From NCBI GenBank assembly GCA_027064135.1, contig JAMOQG010000143.1, positions 1 through 64,000 on the forward strand: a stretch of DNA of 64,000 nt. The letters are read 5' to 3'. This stretch comes from Peptostreptococcaceae bacterium. GTDB taxonomy: Bacteria > Bacillota > Clostridia > Peptostreptococcales > Acidaminobacteraceae. Below the pieces are notes generated by a model. The model made no database searches. It saw nothing but the letters and a program-made list of their open reading frames with translations, and had not been told where the DNA came from. This document shows, in pieces, positions 47,944 through 57,291 of the stretch; the first letter of the stretch is position 1, and each line of letters opens with the position of its first letter. The position numbers and the translations under genes are program-made.

Positions 47944-47994
47944 GGTATGAAAAACCTGTATTTTTCAATTAACTATTAAGAAAATTTAACAAAA

Positions 47995-48020
47995 AAATGT
48001 AGATTAGTTTATCTACATTT
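47995..48020 (-). terminator. Terminator of the murB-rapZ-yvcK run
   Basis: A perfect 10-bp stem (AAATGTAGAT with ATCTACATTT), 6-nt loop and a T run on the minus strand, directly after the yvcK stop codon. It cuts yvcK off from the downstream catabolic block. Confidence 0.9.
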
Positions 48021-48022
48021 AG

Positions 48023-49009
48023 TTATTTATCATATATTTTTATCTCAATCAAACTATTTATCATATTTGCAACCTTTACTGAATCATGTCTTACATAACC
48101 TTTAACAACTTCTAATAAATTGTCTTCAATAATTTCAATATTATTTTCATTAAAATACTCTCTATCTTCATCAGTTACAATTAAAAATTCAGAATTTTCC
48201 TTATGATATCTTTTTCTATCATTATCGTTTATTTCACCACTATTAACAACTACATAATCATAAATATTTTCACCAATATGTTTAATTGATGCTTCAACAT
48301 GATCTTTAATATTATAGTCGTCAGTTTCTCCATGTTGAGTCATCAAATTAGTAACATATACTATTTTTGATTCTGTTTTTAAAAGTGCATTTTTTACATC
48401 TTCGATTATTAAACATGGCATTATACTCGTATAAAGACTACCAGGCCCAACTAAAATAATATCGGCTTCCATTATTGCTTTAGGAACAGCCTGAACAGAT
48501 CTTACATTCTTTTTATTGTATTCTATTCTTTTAATTTTAGAATTTTCTTTTATTACTTGACTCGGAATATTTGATTCACCATTTATTATAGATCCGTTTT
48601 CCAAATAAGCAACTAAATTTACATCTTCATTTGATACTGGAAGAACTTTTCCAGTAACAGCAAGTATATCACTTATTTTTTCAATTGCATATTCAAAATT
48701 TTGACTTATACCATTCATTGCAGCAATAAATAAATTTCCAAAGCTTTGTCCTTTTAATCTTCCTTCTTCAAATCTATATTTTAATAATTTCTCCATAACA
48801 GGTTCAGTATTTGCTAATGCAAGGATACAACTTCTAATATCACCTGGTGGAAGCATCCCTAAATCCTCTCGAAGCACTCCCGAACCGCCGCCATCATCAG
48901 CAACAGTTACTATTGCTGTAATATTTGAATATCTTGTTTTTAATCCTTTTAATAAAATCGAAAGGCCTGTCCCCCCTCCAATTACTACAATTTTTAATTC
49001 GCTTTCCAT
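48023..49009 (-). CDS. yvcK: Gluconeogenesis factor YvcK/CofD-like
   Basis: 328-residue UDP-sugar-binding protein of the YvcK family (2-phospho-L-lactate transferase fold), needed in Bacillus for growth on gluconeogenic carbon and for envelope homeostasis. GGGTGLSILLKGLK and TVADDGGGSGVLRE are diagnostic. It follows rapZ by 7 bp. Usually whiA comes next; here a terminator and an 8-kb block intervene. Confidence 0.95.
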   Translation of the reverse strand: MESELKIVVIGGGTGLSILLKGLKTRYSNITAIVTVADDGGGSGVLREDLGMLPPGDIRSCILALANTEPVMEKLLKYRFEEGRLKGQSFGNLFIAAMNGISQNFEYAIEKISDILAVTGKVLPVSNEDVNLVAYLENGSIINGESNIPSQVIKENSKIKRIEYNKKNVRSVQAVPKAIMEADIILVGPGSLYTSIMPCLIIEDVKNALLKTESKIVYVTNLMTQHGETDDYNIKDHVEASIKHIGENIYDYVVVNSGEINDNDRKRYHKENSEFLIVTDEDREYFNENNIEIIEDNLLEVVKGYVRHDSVKVANMINSLIEIKIYDK

Positions 49010-49016
49010 TTTTCAC

Positions 49017-49871
49017 CTACTTAGTAATATCTCTATGTACTTTAATCACATTTTTATGTTTTTTTGACATTTCAAAATACAACTCATTTATAAAAGTAAC
49101 TGATCTATGATGCCCACCAGTACAACCTATTGCTATTATTACTTGTTTTCTTTCATTTTTTCTACATATATCAGTTGCATAATCAATTAAATCCTTAATT
49201 TTTTTATAAATTTTTTTTGATTCTTTAAAACTCATTACATAATCTCTAACTTCTTTATCGTTTCCAGTCTTAAATCTTAATTCTTCAACATAATATGGAT
49301 TTGGTAAAAATCTCACATCAAAAACATAATCTGCATCTAAAGGAATTCCTTTTTTAAATCCAAAAGATTTGAAAACAACATTCATTTCTTTATGCAAATT
49401 TTCATTTAAAAATATTTCATTTATACGATTTTTAAGTTCTGTTAAATTTAAATTATCTGTTTTTAAAATATAATCTGCTTTCTCTCTTAATACAGATAAT
49501 ATTTCTCTTTCTTCATTAATTGCTTTTTCAATACTACCATTTGGTCTTAAAGGATGTGTTCTTCTTGTCTCCTTATATCTATTTATTAAAGTTTGAGTAT
49601 CAGCTTCTAAAAATAATATAGTATAATTAAAATTATTTTCCTTAAGTTTGTCTAAATTTGAAGATAGATTTTGGAAAAATTGTTTATTTCTTACATCAGA
49701 AACAAGTGCAACTTTATTTATCTCCTGAATATTATTGTCGCATAAATTAATAAAATCGCTTATTAGTTCAGGTGGTAAATTATCAATGCAATAATATTCA
49801 TTATCTTCAAATATTTTCTTCGCTTGACTTTTGCCTGCACCAGACAACCCAGTAATTATAACAAATTCCAT
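49017..49871 (-). CDS. rapZ: RNase adapter / nucleotide-binding protein RapZ
   Basis: 284 residues. Walker A GLSGAGKS at the N-terminus and the C-terminal CTGGHHRSV are family signatures. In E. coli RapZ controls glmZ decay; in Firmicutes the YvcJ homologue is a nucleotide-binding protein. Its start overlaps the PHP gene stop by one base. Confidence 0.95.
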   Translation of the reverse strand: MEFVIITGLSGAGKSQAKKIFEDNEYYCIDNLPPELISDFINLCDNNIQEINKVALVSDVRNKQFFQNLSSNLDKLKENNFNYTILFLEADTQTLINRYKETRRTHPLRPNGSIEKAINEEREILSVLREKADYILKTDNLNLTELKNRINEIFLNENLHKEMNVVFKSFGFKKGIPLDADYVFDVRFLPNPYYVEELRFKTGNDKEVRDYVMSFKESKKIYKKIKDLIDYATDICRKNERKQVIIAIGCTGGHHRSVTFINELYFEMSKKHKNVIKVHRDITK

Positions 49872-50617
49872 TATTTATCTCCTTCATAATTTACAACTCT
49901 TCTTAAATCTAAACCCGCTTCTTTAACTCTATTAAGTGCATCATTATAAACACCAATATGTTCATAGAAATGTGCATCTGATGAAATTATAAATTTCACA
50001 TCATATTTCATTGCAATTTTAATTTCTTCAACCGTTAAATGGGTATGACGTTCATTAATCTCGAGTTTTGTTCCAGTTTTAGCAGCTACTTGTGCAACTA
50101 AATCTATGTCTACTTTTCCTTTATCTCCAGGATGCGTTAAAACATCAATATTATATTTTTCCATTGCATTAATAAGTGCCATTGTATTTTCATTTACTAT
50201 TTTATTTCTAAAATATTTAATTTTTAAACCTAAAAGATTATACATATGAATTCTCATATCTCTACAAAATTTAGACGGACGTGAGCCAAAGTGATAACCA
50301 GCTATTAAAATATCAATATTTTCCTCAACTAAATCAGTTAAATCAATTTTACCATCTGCTCCTAAAATATTTGCTTCAATTCCTAATAAAATTTGAATTT
50401 GAGGATATTTTCTTTGTAAATCATTTACTTCTTCTCTTAATTTTAGAATATCTCTTTCTTTTATACCATAAACCAGATGCCCAGGACCATGGTCTGTAAT
50501 AGCAATTATATGAAGATCTTTCTTAATTGCTTCTTTTACATTTTCTTCCATTGTACTTTTACCATCGCTATATTTTGTATGCATATGAAAATCATATTTA
50601 ATAGCCAAATTAATCAC
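49871..50617 (-). CDS. PHP domain phosphoesterase
   Basis: 248 residues with the PHP metal motifs HMHTKYSDG, AITDHGPGH, HPGDKG and SSDAHF. YcdX/histidinol-phosphatase-like proteins of this type often sit between murB and rapZ. The frame opens with GTG at 50617, overlapping murB by 8 nt; a TTG at 50608 has better spacing from AGGA, so the start is uncertain by three codons. Substrate unknown. Confidence 0.88.
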   Translation of the reverse strand: MINLAIKYDFHMHTKYSDGKSTMEENVKEAIKKDLHIIAITDHGPGHLVYGIKERDILKLREEVNDLQRKYPQIQILLGIEANILGADGKIDLTDLVEENIDILIAGYHFGSRPSKFCRDMRIHMYNLLGLKIKYFRNKIVNENTMALINAMEKYNIDVLTHPGDKGKVDIDLVAQVAAKTGTKLEINERHTHLTVEEIKIAMKYDVKFIISSDAHFYEHIGVYNDALNRVKEAGLDLRRVVNYEGDK

Positions 50618-51518
50618 GTCCTAATATTCTAACTTCCCTTTCCAATTTCACTTCAAATTTATCATAAACTATTTTTCGAACCATATCAATAAGATCAAGT
50701 ACATCTTCACAAGTAGCTTCCCCACGATTTACAACAAAACCACAATGTTTTTCACTAATTTGTGCATCTTTATATCTAAATCCTCTAAGTCCAGAGTCAT
50801 CAATTAATTTACCTGCATAATAACCAACAGGTCTTTTAAATGTTGAACCAGCCGATGGCAAATCCAGAGGTTGTTTTGATATTCTTTTTTCATCTAATTC
50901 ATTCATTTCATTTATAATATCATCTTTATTCCCATGTTTTAATTCAAAACACACATTTAAAACAATATAATTATTTTTACTTATTATAGATGTTCTATAG
51001 CCTAATTCTAAATCCTCATTTGAAATTTTAATTATATTTCCATCATTATCAAGTACTTCTGCATATTTTACAATGTCTTTCATTTCTCCACCATATGCTC
51101 CTGCATTCATATAAATAGCTCCACCAATTGTTCCAGGAATTCCAGAAGCAAATTCAAAGCCAGATAATGATTCTTTTAAAACTTTTTTAGCCAAAGTTGA
51201 TAAAAGCATTCCTGCATTTGCATATACTTGATTATCTTTTATTTCATAATTATTAAATTCATTTGAAATTTTTATTATTACTGCATCGAGCCCTTCATCA
51301 GGAACTAAAAGATTTGTACCATTTCCAAGTATATAATAATCAATATTATTTTTTTTACATATCTCGATAATATATTTAATTTCATCTATCGATTCAATAT
51401 TAATTAAAAGTTTTGCAGGACCACCAATCTTAAAATTCGTATGATTTTTTAGCATCTCATTTTTTAAAACTCTTTCTTTATCAATCATTTTTATTAATTC
51501 ATTATATATAAATTCCAT
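50610..51518 (-). CDS. murB: UDP-N-acetylenolpyruvoylglucosamine reductase
   Basis: 302-residue FAD enzyme (EC 1.3.1.98) completing UDP-MurNAc synthesis. FAD-site motifs GNGTNLLVPDEG and GIPGTIGGAIYMNAGAYGGE, and the catalytic Ser in AGSTFKRP, are visible. It is the type II (shorter) form. First gene of murB-PHP-rapZ-yvcK. Confidence 0.96.
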   Translation of the reverse strand: MEFIYNELIKMIDKERVLKNEMLKNHTNFKIGGPAKLLINIESIDEIKYIIEICKKNNIDYYILGNGTNLLVPDEGLDAVIIKISNEFNNYEIKDNQVYANAGMLLSTLAKKVLKESLSGFEFASGIPGTIGGAIYMNAGAYGGEMKDIVKYAEVLDNDGNIIKISNEDLELGYRTSIISKNNYIVLNVCFELKHGNKDDIINEMNELDEKRISKQPLDLPSAGSTFKRPVGYYAGKLIDDSGLRGFRYKDAQISEKHCGFVVNRGEATCEDVLDLIDMVRKIVYDKFEVKLEREVRILGRD

Positions 51519-51590
51519 AATACTCCATTCTTTTCTACATATTTACACATTTATTATAACATATTGAGTTATAAAAACGAAAAATAAAAA

Positions 51591-51608
51591 CAGAAGAATA
51601 CTCCTCTG
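51591..51608 (-). terminator. Terminator of the mgtC-lipoprotein-kinase-regulator operon
   Basis: Arms CAGAAGA and TCCTCTG pair with one mismatch around an ATAC loop; the minus strand continues TTTTTATTTTT. It begins 2 bp after the response-regulator stop codon. Confidence 0.8.
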
Positions 51609-51609
51609 C

Positions 51610-52413
51610 TTACGATTTCTTATTTTTAATATATAAATTAACATTCATAAATTCAGTTGGTGAATGCTTCAAATATTTTTTAAAAACTTTTGAGAAATAT
51701 TTATATTCAGTGAATCCAACTAATTCAGCAATTTCATATATTTTCATATTATCTTCATTTATTAATTTAATTGCTTTCTGAATTCTATATTTATTTAAAA
51801 AAGCATTAAAAGTATGTTTTGTTTCATTTTTAAATTTTTTACTTAAATAGGTTGCACTTACTCTTAATTCATCAGCAATTTCATTAATATTTGCTTTTCT
51901 AGAATAATTTTTACTAATATACTCCATAACTTTCGGAATCATCCATGATTCATAGTTTGAATTATGAAAATACAATTCTAAATCAAGTAACACTATTTCT
52001 GAAAAATCTTTAATATTTTCTGATATAGTATTAATCATTTTTTTATCACAAATTTTTTTAGTTATTTTTTGAATTACATTCCCTAATTCATTATGATCCA
52101 AAGGTTTTAACATAAATTCCGAAACATCATATTCAATTGCTTTTTTTGCATAATCAAATTCTGCATATCCAGAAATAACTATAGTTTCAAAATCTCTTTT
52201 TTCAAAACTTCCTAACATTTCTAATCCGTCTAATAGTGGCATTTTAATATCTGTTATAACAATATCAGGTTTTTTCTCATTAATTAATTCATAACCTTCT
52301 TTACCATTTCTCGCTTCACCGATTACAACACAATCATAATTTATCCAATTAAAAGTATATGCTAATCCTTTTCTAATTAATTCTTCATCTTCTACAATTA
52401 ATATTTTAAACAT
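51610..52413 (-). CDS. YesN/AraC-type response regulator
   Basis: 267 residues. Receiver domain (1-120) with phospho-acceptor Asp55 in IVITDIKMP and conserved Lys in MLKPL; C-terminal AraC double helix-turn-helix (about 165-262, INEIADELRVSATYLSKKFK and IYEIAELVGFTEYKYFSKVF). It pairs with the sensor kinase 12 bp upstream. The adjacent Fbp-type importer is the likely target. Confidence 0.95.
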   Translation of the reverse strand: MFKILIVEDEELIRKGLAYTFNWINYDCVVIGEARNGKEGYELINEKKPDIVITDIKMPLLDGLEMLGSFEKRDFETIVISGYAEFDYAKKAIEYDVSEFMLKPLDHNELGNVIQKITKKICDKKMINTISENIKDFSEIVLLDLELYFHNSNYESWMIPKVMEYISKNYSRKANINEIADELRVSATYLSKKFKNETKHTFNAFLNKYRIQKAIKLINEDNMKIYEIAELVGFTEYKYFSKVFKKYLKHSPTEFMNVNLYIKNKKS

Positions 52414-52425
52414 ATAACCTCCAAT

Positions 52426-54135
52426 TTAAGTTAATGATTCATTTATTTTAGGTATTTTAATTGTAACTATAGTTCCAATATTTTCTTCGCTTTCAATAAA
52501 TATACCATATTTTTCACCAAACAATAGTTTTAATCTTCTATGGATATTTGATAATCCAATATTGTTATTTTCAATACTATTATCATCTAGTTTAAGCATA
52601 ATTTCATTTAATCTTGATTTTGTTATTCCATCGCCGTTATCCTTAACAACCATAATAAGTTCATTATTTATAATTGAAATATCTAAAACTATATGTAATG
52701 ACTCTTTTCTTTTATAACTATGATTAATACAATTCTCAATAATTGGTTGCAAAATCAATTTAGGTACAATTAGTTTTTTTGAATCCTCTTCAATATTCAT
52801 TTCATAAGTAAGCCGATCATTATATCTAAATTTCTGTATAGTCAAATAATTATTTAAATAACTAATATCCTGTTCTAATTTAATTGTTTTATTTTCATAA
52901 TCAATACTATATCTTAAAATATTTGCAAATTTTATTATCATTTCTGTAGCTTTTTCTTTATCAATTGCAATCATATATTTTAATGTTTCTAAAGTATTAA
53001 AAATAAAATGTGGATTAAACTGCGATTCTAATTGTTTTATTTCTGCAATCTGATTTCTATTTGTCAATTCTAAATTTTTATTAATTAATAATTCAAGTCT
53101 ATTTAACATTTTATTAAAATGTTTACCAATTAATTCAAATTCATCACCACTTTTAATATCTAAAAATGCATTTAAATTTCCATCTTGAACTTGATTTATT
53201 GAATTAATTAACAACTCAATAGATTTTGTTTTCTTTTTAGCAATATAATCCGCCATTATAATTGTAATAATAAATAAACCTAGCATTGTAATAAATGCAA
53301 ATAAAATTGTTGTAGCTAATAAATCATTAATGGAATTAAGTTCAGATAAAGTATAAATTATAATTGTGCCATTAAAAAGATTAGATACATTGTAATAATA
53401 TATTTTATCATTAAATTCAATTGTAGATTTAACATTATTAAATTTAGATTTCAATGAAAATTTTCCGATATCATCTAAAAATACATTATTAGTTGCTAAT
53501 ATAGCATTATTATATTTATCAGTAATAACTAACGTTTCAACATCAGTATTTAAAATTTCCTTTTTTAATTCACTCTCAAGAATATCAAATACTAAATAAC
53601 CTTTAATTTCACCATTTATCATTATTGCTTTACCAATAGAATATATTGTTCTTTTTGTTAAATCAATTTGAATTTTATTATTCATATATACAATATTCTT
53701 CGGATTATTCTTAAGCTGCTTAAACAAACCTGAAATGAAAATTTCATAGCTGTTATATGGAGAATCAACATAATTACTTGTTAATAAAGTGTCTCCTTTA
53801 GTATCTACAATATAAAAAACACTTTTTAGTTTTGTACTATTAATAAATTTATACATTTCATCATACACTTCCGATTGATTTTTGCCGGTTAAAAAATATT
53901 TAGAAATTGTTTGGTCTTTTTCAAAATCATAAATTTTATCTTCATAGGCTTTAATTCCATTAAATAAAATCGTATTAGTAAATTCATTATATTTTTTATT
54001 ATTAACAGTCACAATATGCTTAGAATAAATTTGCAAAAAGGCATAAAACAAAATTACAATTATTATAATAAAACTTATTCCATAAAGTATTAACATTTTT
54101 TTTAGATCATCTTTGTAATAATGGTTATATTTCAT
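52426..54135 (-). CDS. YesM-type membrane sensor histidine kinase
   Basis: 569 residues: membrane helix (about 13-33), extracellular sensor region to about 270, second helix (about 275-297), HAMP, then the His_kinase domain with phospho-His in FNPHFIFNTLETLKYM and an HATPase end (VKDNGDGI). It is encoded with a solute-binding lipoprotein directly upstream, so periplasm-type ligand presentation to the sensor is plausible. Confidence 0.94.
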   Translation of the reverse strand: MKYNHYYKDDLKKMLILYGISFIIIIVILFYAFLQIYSKHIVTVNNKKYNEFTNTILFNGIKAYEDKIYDFEKDQTISKYFLTGKNQSEVYDEMYKFINSTKLKSVFYIVDTKGDTLLTSNYVDSPYNSYEIFISGLFKQLKNNPKNIVYMNNKIQIDLTKRTIYSIGKAIMINGEIKGYLVFDILESELKKEILNTDVETLVITDKYNNAILATNNVFLDDIGKFSLKSKFNNVKSTIEFNDKIYYYNVSNLFNGTIIIYTLSELNSINDLLATTILFAFITMLGLFIITIIMADYIAKKKTKSIELLINSINQVQDGNLNAFLDIKSGDEFELIGKHFNKMLNRLELLINKNLELTNRNQIAEIKQLESQFNPHFIFNTLETLKYMIAIDKEKATEMIIKFANILRYSIDYENKTIKLEQDISYLNNYLTIQKFRYNDRLTYEMNIEEDSKKLIVPKLILQPIIENCINHSYKRKESLHIVLDISIINNELIMVVKDNGDGITKSRLNEIMLKLDDNSIENNNIGLSNIHRRLKLLFGEKYGIFIESEENIGTIVTIKIPKINESLT

Positions 54136-54145
54136 TTTTTCACCT

Positions 54146-55159
54146 TTATCTATTATAATTAATTTGATTAAAAAGCTTTTTATATTTTGCTATTATTTCA
54201 TCTTTATGTATTGAAACATAATTATGATCATCTTCTTCTAAAACTATATCTTCATATGGCACTAAATTTGAAGCTTGCATAACATCATCTCTAGCCGATC
54301 TTCTATTTAATTCAGTTGCAATAAAAGTCTGAATTTCTTTGCTTGTTACAAAATCAATGAACATTGCCGCTTCATCATATTTATCAGTTCCTTTGATTAT
54401 TGAAACACCATCTGGTCTAAAAATTGTACCTTCTATAGGATAAACAATTTTAATTGGTGCTCCATCATCTAGAAATTTTGCTGCTGGTTCTTCGAAAGTT
54501 AAACCCACAATATACTTTCCTTCAACAACTCCATTATATACGGATGATGAGCTTTCTAATAAATTATTATCTAAATTAATAATTAATTCATAAATATAAT
54601 TCCATCCTTCATAAATGTCACCATTTCCCATTGCACTAAGTTGATTAAGTAATTGTTCAAAAGATGATGATGATTTTGAAGGATCAGCATATGCAATTTT
54701 ACCTTTTAACTTTTTATTTAATAAATCCTTATATCCTTCGATTTTAATATTGCCTATCAAATTTGAATTTATCATAATAACACTTGGCATCATAGTAAAT
54801 CTTGTAATATAACCATCTTCATTTTTATAAATAGCATGATCTTCATTTTTTGAATAATATTTTTCAAAAAGTTCTTTATCGCTTTCAATAGTTGTTAAAG
54901 AACCACCCCATAATACATCGCAGACAGGATTATCTTTTTCAGAATCTATTCGATTTAATAACTCACCAGTTCCAGAAACTACTACTTCAACAACAATACC
55001 AGTTTCATTTTCAAATTCTCCTATAATAGGATCAATAAATTCTAATGGATGCGGAGAATAAATTACTAAAACTTCGTTTTCAGCGATTGTTTCTTTATTT
55101 TGACAACCATTTAAAATAATTATTAACAATATTAAAAAAATAAAAATTATTTTTTTCAT
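54146..55159 (-). CDS. Solute-binding lipoprotein linked to a two-component system
   Basis: 337 residues with a lipobox (ILNGC, about 15-19) and an iron/phosphonate-type family 1 binding-protein fold (VLVIYSPHPLEFIDPIIGEFE, VSGTGELLNRI, DVLWGGS). It resembles FbpA-type proteins and the PgtC regulatory binding protein. Since its own operon has no permease, a sensor co-receptor role for the kinase next to it is likely. TAATG overlap with mgtC. Confidence 0.85.
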   Translation of the reverse strand: MKKIIFIFLILLIIILNGCQNKETIAENEVLVIYSPHPLEFIDPIIGEFENETGIVVEVVVSGTGELLNRIDSEKDNPVCDVLWGGSLTTIESDKELFEKYYSKNEDHAIYKNEDGYITRFTMMPSVIMINSNLIGNIKIEGYKDLLNKKLKGKIAYADPSKSSSSFEQLLNQLSAMGNGDIYEGWNYIYELIINLDNNLLESSSSVYNGVVEGKYIVGLTFEEPAAKFLDDGAPIKIVYPIEGTIFRPDGVSIIKGTDKYDEAAMFIDFVTSKEIQTFIATELNRRSARDDVMQASNLVPYEDIVLEEDDHNYVSIHKDEIIAKYKKLFNQINYNR

Positions 55160-55872
55160 TAGTCCTCCAAATTAAACTGTTTTTCAGATACAGATATAAC
55201 CGATTCTCTATTTGCAAAATTACTTACAACTTGTTTTAAATTCCTTATTTTACCAGTATACATTATAAATACACAAACCTTTATTTTTTCTGTGCTTTTT
55301 TCTAAATATTTAATATCTCTTATTTGTAATTTATTTTTTCTAAAATACTCCACTGAATCTTCAATAAAATTAGGATTATCTCCCTCATATGAAACTTCAA
55401 TTCTACTTTTAAACTTTCTATTTTTTGCAATAATTTCCAATCTTTTAAGTACATGCATAATAAATATTACCATTATTGCAGCCACTATTGATATTTCATA
55501 ATATCCAAGTCCAACTGCAATACCAATACATGCAACTACCCACAAAGTTGTTGCAGTAGTAAGACCTTTAATCGCTCCTTTATCAACCATGATTGTACCA
55601 GCACCTAAAAATCCTACACCAGTTACAACTTGAGCTACAACTCTTCCAATATCAGCTTTTAAAGCATTAGCTAAGTTCGGATTACTATTAATTAATATAA
55701 TTGTATCATGAATCATTTGTACCTGAATTAATCCAACAACAGTAGCTCCAACACAAACTAAAATGTGTGTACTAAAACCAGCTGGTCTATTTTTTATTTC
55801 TCTTTCGTATCCAATGAATCCGCCAATTATAATTGCTAATCCAATTCTAATAAAAATTTCAACTACTTCCAT
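55159..55872 (-). CDS. mgtC: MgtC/SapB family membrane protein
   Basis: 237 residues: four to five N-terminal helices with the MgtC signature GGFIGYEREIKNRPAGFSTHILVCVGA and GRVVAQVVTGVGFLGAGTI, then a C-terminal ACT-like domain (about 150-237). MgtC proteins act in low-magnesium survival and phosphate/ATP balance. The ATG abuts the stop codon of a 27-codon ORF (TAAATG). It opens an operon with a binding lipoprotein, kinase and regulator. Confidence 0.94.
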   Translation of the reverse strand: MEVVEIFIRIGLAIIIGGFIGYEREIKNRPAGFSTHILVCVGATVVGLIQVQMIHDTIILINSNPNLANALKADIGRVVAQVVTGVGFLGAGTIMVDKGAIKGLTTATTLWVVACIGIAVGLGYYEISIVAAIMVIFIMHVLKRLEIIAKNRKFKSRIEVSYEGDNPNFIEDSVEYFRKNKLQIRDIKYLEKSTEKIKVCVFIMYTGKIRNLKQVVSNFANRESVISVSEKQFNLED

Positions 55873-55956
55873 TTAAATCATCTTCCAATAATAAATACAC
55901 ATTAGATTTTGTAATATTGTTTCTGATAGTCTAATAGCGTAACTAGTTAACTCCAT
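55873..55956 (-). CDS. Candidate 27-residue leader peptide upstream of mgtC
   Basis: A short frame starts with ATG at 55956, preceded by AGAGAGGTG at good spacing, and ends with TAA directly touching the mgtC ATG. The product begins MELTSYAIRLSETILQN. TGATAGT and ACTATCA (55924-55963) can form a hairpin covering its start codon. Salmonella mgtC has regulatory leader ORFs, so a similar role is possible; no homology to those is claimed. It may also only provide translational coupling. Confidence 0.45.
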   Translation of the reverse strand: MELTSYAIRLSETILQNLMCIYYWKMI

Positions 55957-56051
55957 ACTATCACCTCTCTATAAGTCTTCTTCTGTAGCACCTATACCCG
56001 GTTTATTTGACTTTATCACATAAGCATTTTATTCTTTGATTAATTATTTGT

Positions 56052-56069
56052 AAGAAATATATATTTCTT
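56052..56069. promoter_or_regulatory. 18-bp perfect palindrome upstream of mgtC
   Basis: AAGAAATATATATTTCTT is self-complementary and lies about 95 bp upstream of the leader ORF. It could be a regulator site or a chance A+T palindrome. The rest of 55957-56219 shows no gene; a weak hairpin AGTTAT/ATAACT lies after fbpC without a T run. Confidence 0.3.
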
Positions 56070-56219
56070 TCCATTTTTTTTAATTTATTAATACTTTCAA
56101 AGTGAATAGTAAAAAAAAGCAAATAAACATAATCCATCACTATATAAGTAAATTTCATCTGCTATCCGCTCTCAATAAGTTATTCAATTCTTCATAACTG
56201 AAACGATGTTAAAATAATA

Positions 56220-57281
56220 TTATAACAGATGTAATGAAGACTCATCAAATCCAATACTCATTTCTTGATTTAATTCATATTCAATTTTACCAAATGGATT
56301 AGATTGACTTATTTGAATTACTTTTCCATCCCAATTAACTTCATATTCATGGTTTTCACCCATAAAAATACTTTTTGTCACAACAGTTTTATAACTTTCT
56401 TTACCAATTATAATACTTTCAGGTCTTATAATTAATCCTACATTATCTCCAACCGAATATTTTCTATCACTTTTAACATTATATGTAATTCCTTTAATAT
56501 CAATTACATAACCTTCTTCAGTTTTAGATTGAATAGTACCGTTAATATCATTTGCTCTTCCAATAAAATTAGCTACAAAACTATTAGCCGGTCTTTGATA
56601 TATTTCTTTTGGAGATCCAACTTGCTGAATAACCCCATCTTTCATAATTACTACCCTGTCAGATAATCCCATTGCTTCCGATTGATCATGTGTTACATAA
56701 AGTGATGTAATACCAACTTCTTTTTGTAATTTTCTAATTTCATCCCTCATATGAATTCTTAATTTAGCATCAAGATTAGAAAGCGGCTCATCAAATAATA
56801 AAACTCCCGGCTCCATAACTAAGGCTCTTGCTAATGATACTCTTTGCTGTTGTCCCCCTGACATTTGAGAAGGAACTCTATATGCAAAATCATTCATTTT
56901 CATTAAATCCAATATTTTTTGAACTCTTTCAGTAATTTCTTTTTTTGGTAATTTTTGTAATTTTAAGCCATATGCAATATTATCATATACATTTAAATGA
57001 GGAAATAATGCATAATTTTGAAATACTAATGCAGTATCCCTTTTATCAGGCGTTAATTTAGCAACATTTTCTTCACCAATTAAAATTTTCCCTTCAGTTA
57101 ATGTTTCAAAACCTGCAACCATTCTTAAAAGTGTAGTTTTACCACACCCTGATGGTCCTAATAAAGTAACAAACTCACCAGGTTGAACTTCTAAATTCAC
57201 ATTGTTTACAGCTACAACATTTTTATCATTGTTTATTACAAATATTTTAGTCATATCTTTAATTGAAATACCTTTTTTCAT
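56220..57281 (-). CDS. Fbp-type ABC transporter ATP-binding protein
   Basis: 353 residues. Walker A GPSGCGKTT, signature MSGGQQQRVSLARAL, Walker B VLLFDEPLSNLD, switch VTHDQ, and a C-terminal TOBE domain (about 245-353). This is the FbpC/PotA-like subclass that powers uptake of ferric iron, polyamines or phosphonates. It follows the permease by 10 bp. Substrate is not readable from sequence. Confidence 0.94.
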   Translation of the reverse strand: MKKGISIKDMTKIFVINNDKNVVAVNNVNLEVQPGEFVTLLGPSGCGKTTLLRMVAGFETLTEGKILIGEENVAKLTPDKRDTALVFQNYALFPHLNVYDNIAYGLKLQKLPKKEITERVQKILDLMKMNDFAYRVPSQMSGGQQQRVSLARALVMEPGVLLFDEPLSNLDAKLRIHMRDEIRKLQKEVGITSLYVTHDQSEAMGLSDRVVIMKDGVIQQVGSPKEIYQRPANSFVANFIGRANDINGTIQSKTEEGYVIDIKGITYNVKSDRKYSVGDNVGLIIRPESIIIGKESYKTVVTKSIFMGENHEYEVNWDGKVIQISQSNPFGKIEYELNQEMSIGFDESSLHLL

Positions 57282-57291
57282 TTTTTGCCTC

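Noticed and set aside
56000-56155. 51-codon minus-strand ORF in the fbpC-mgtC gap, starting MKFTYIVMDY
   Set aside because: No credible ribosome binding site, product dominated by A+T-rich codons, and it runs through the 18-bp palindrome; treated as chance.
55873-56219. Possible M-box magnesium riboswitch upstream of mgtC
   Set aside because: The conserved M-box core sequences and a terminator stem with a T run were looked for on the minus strand and not found.
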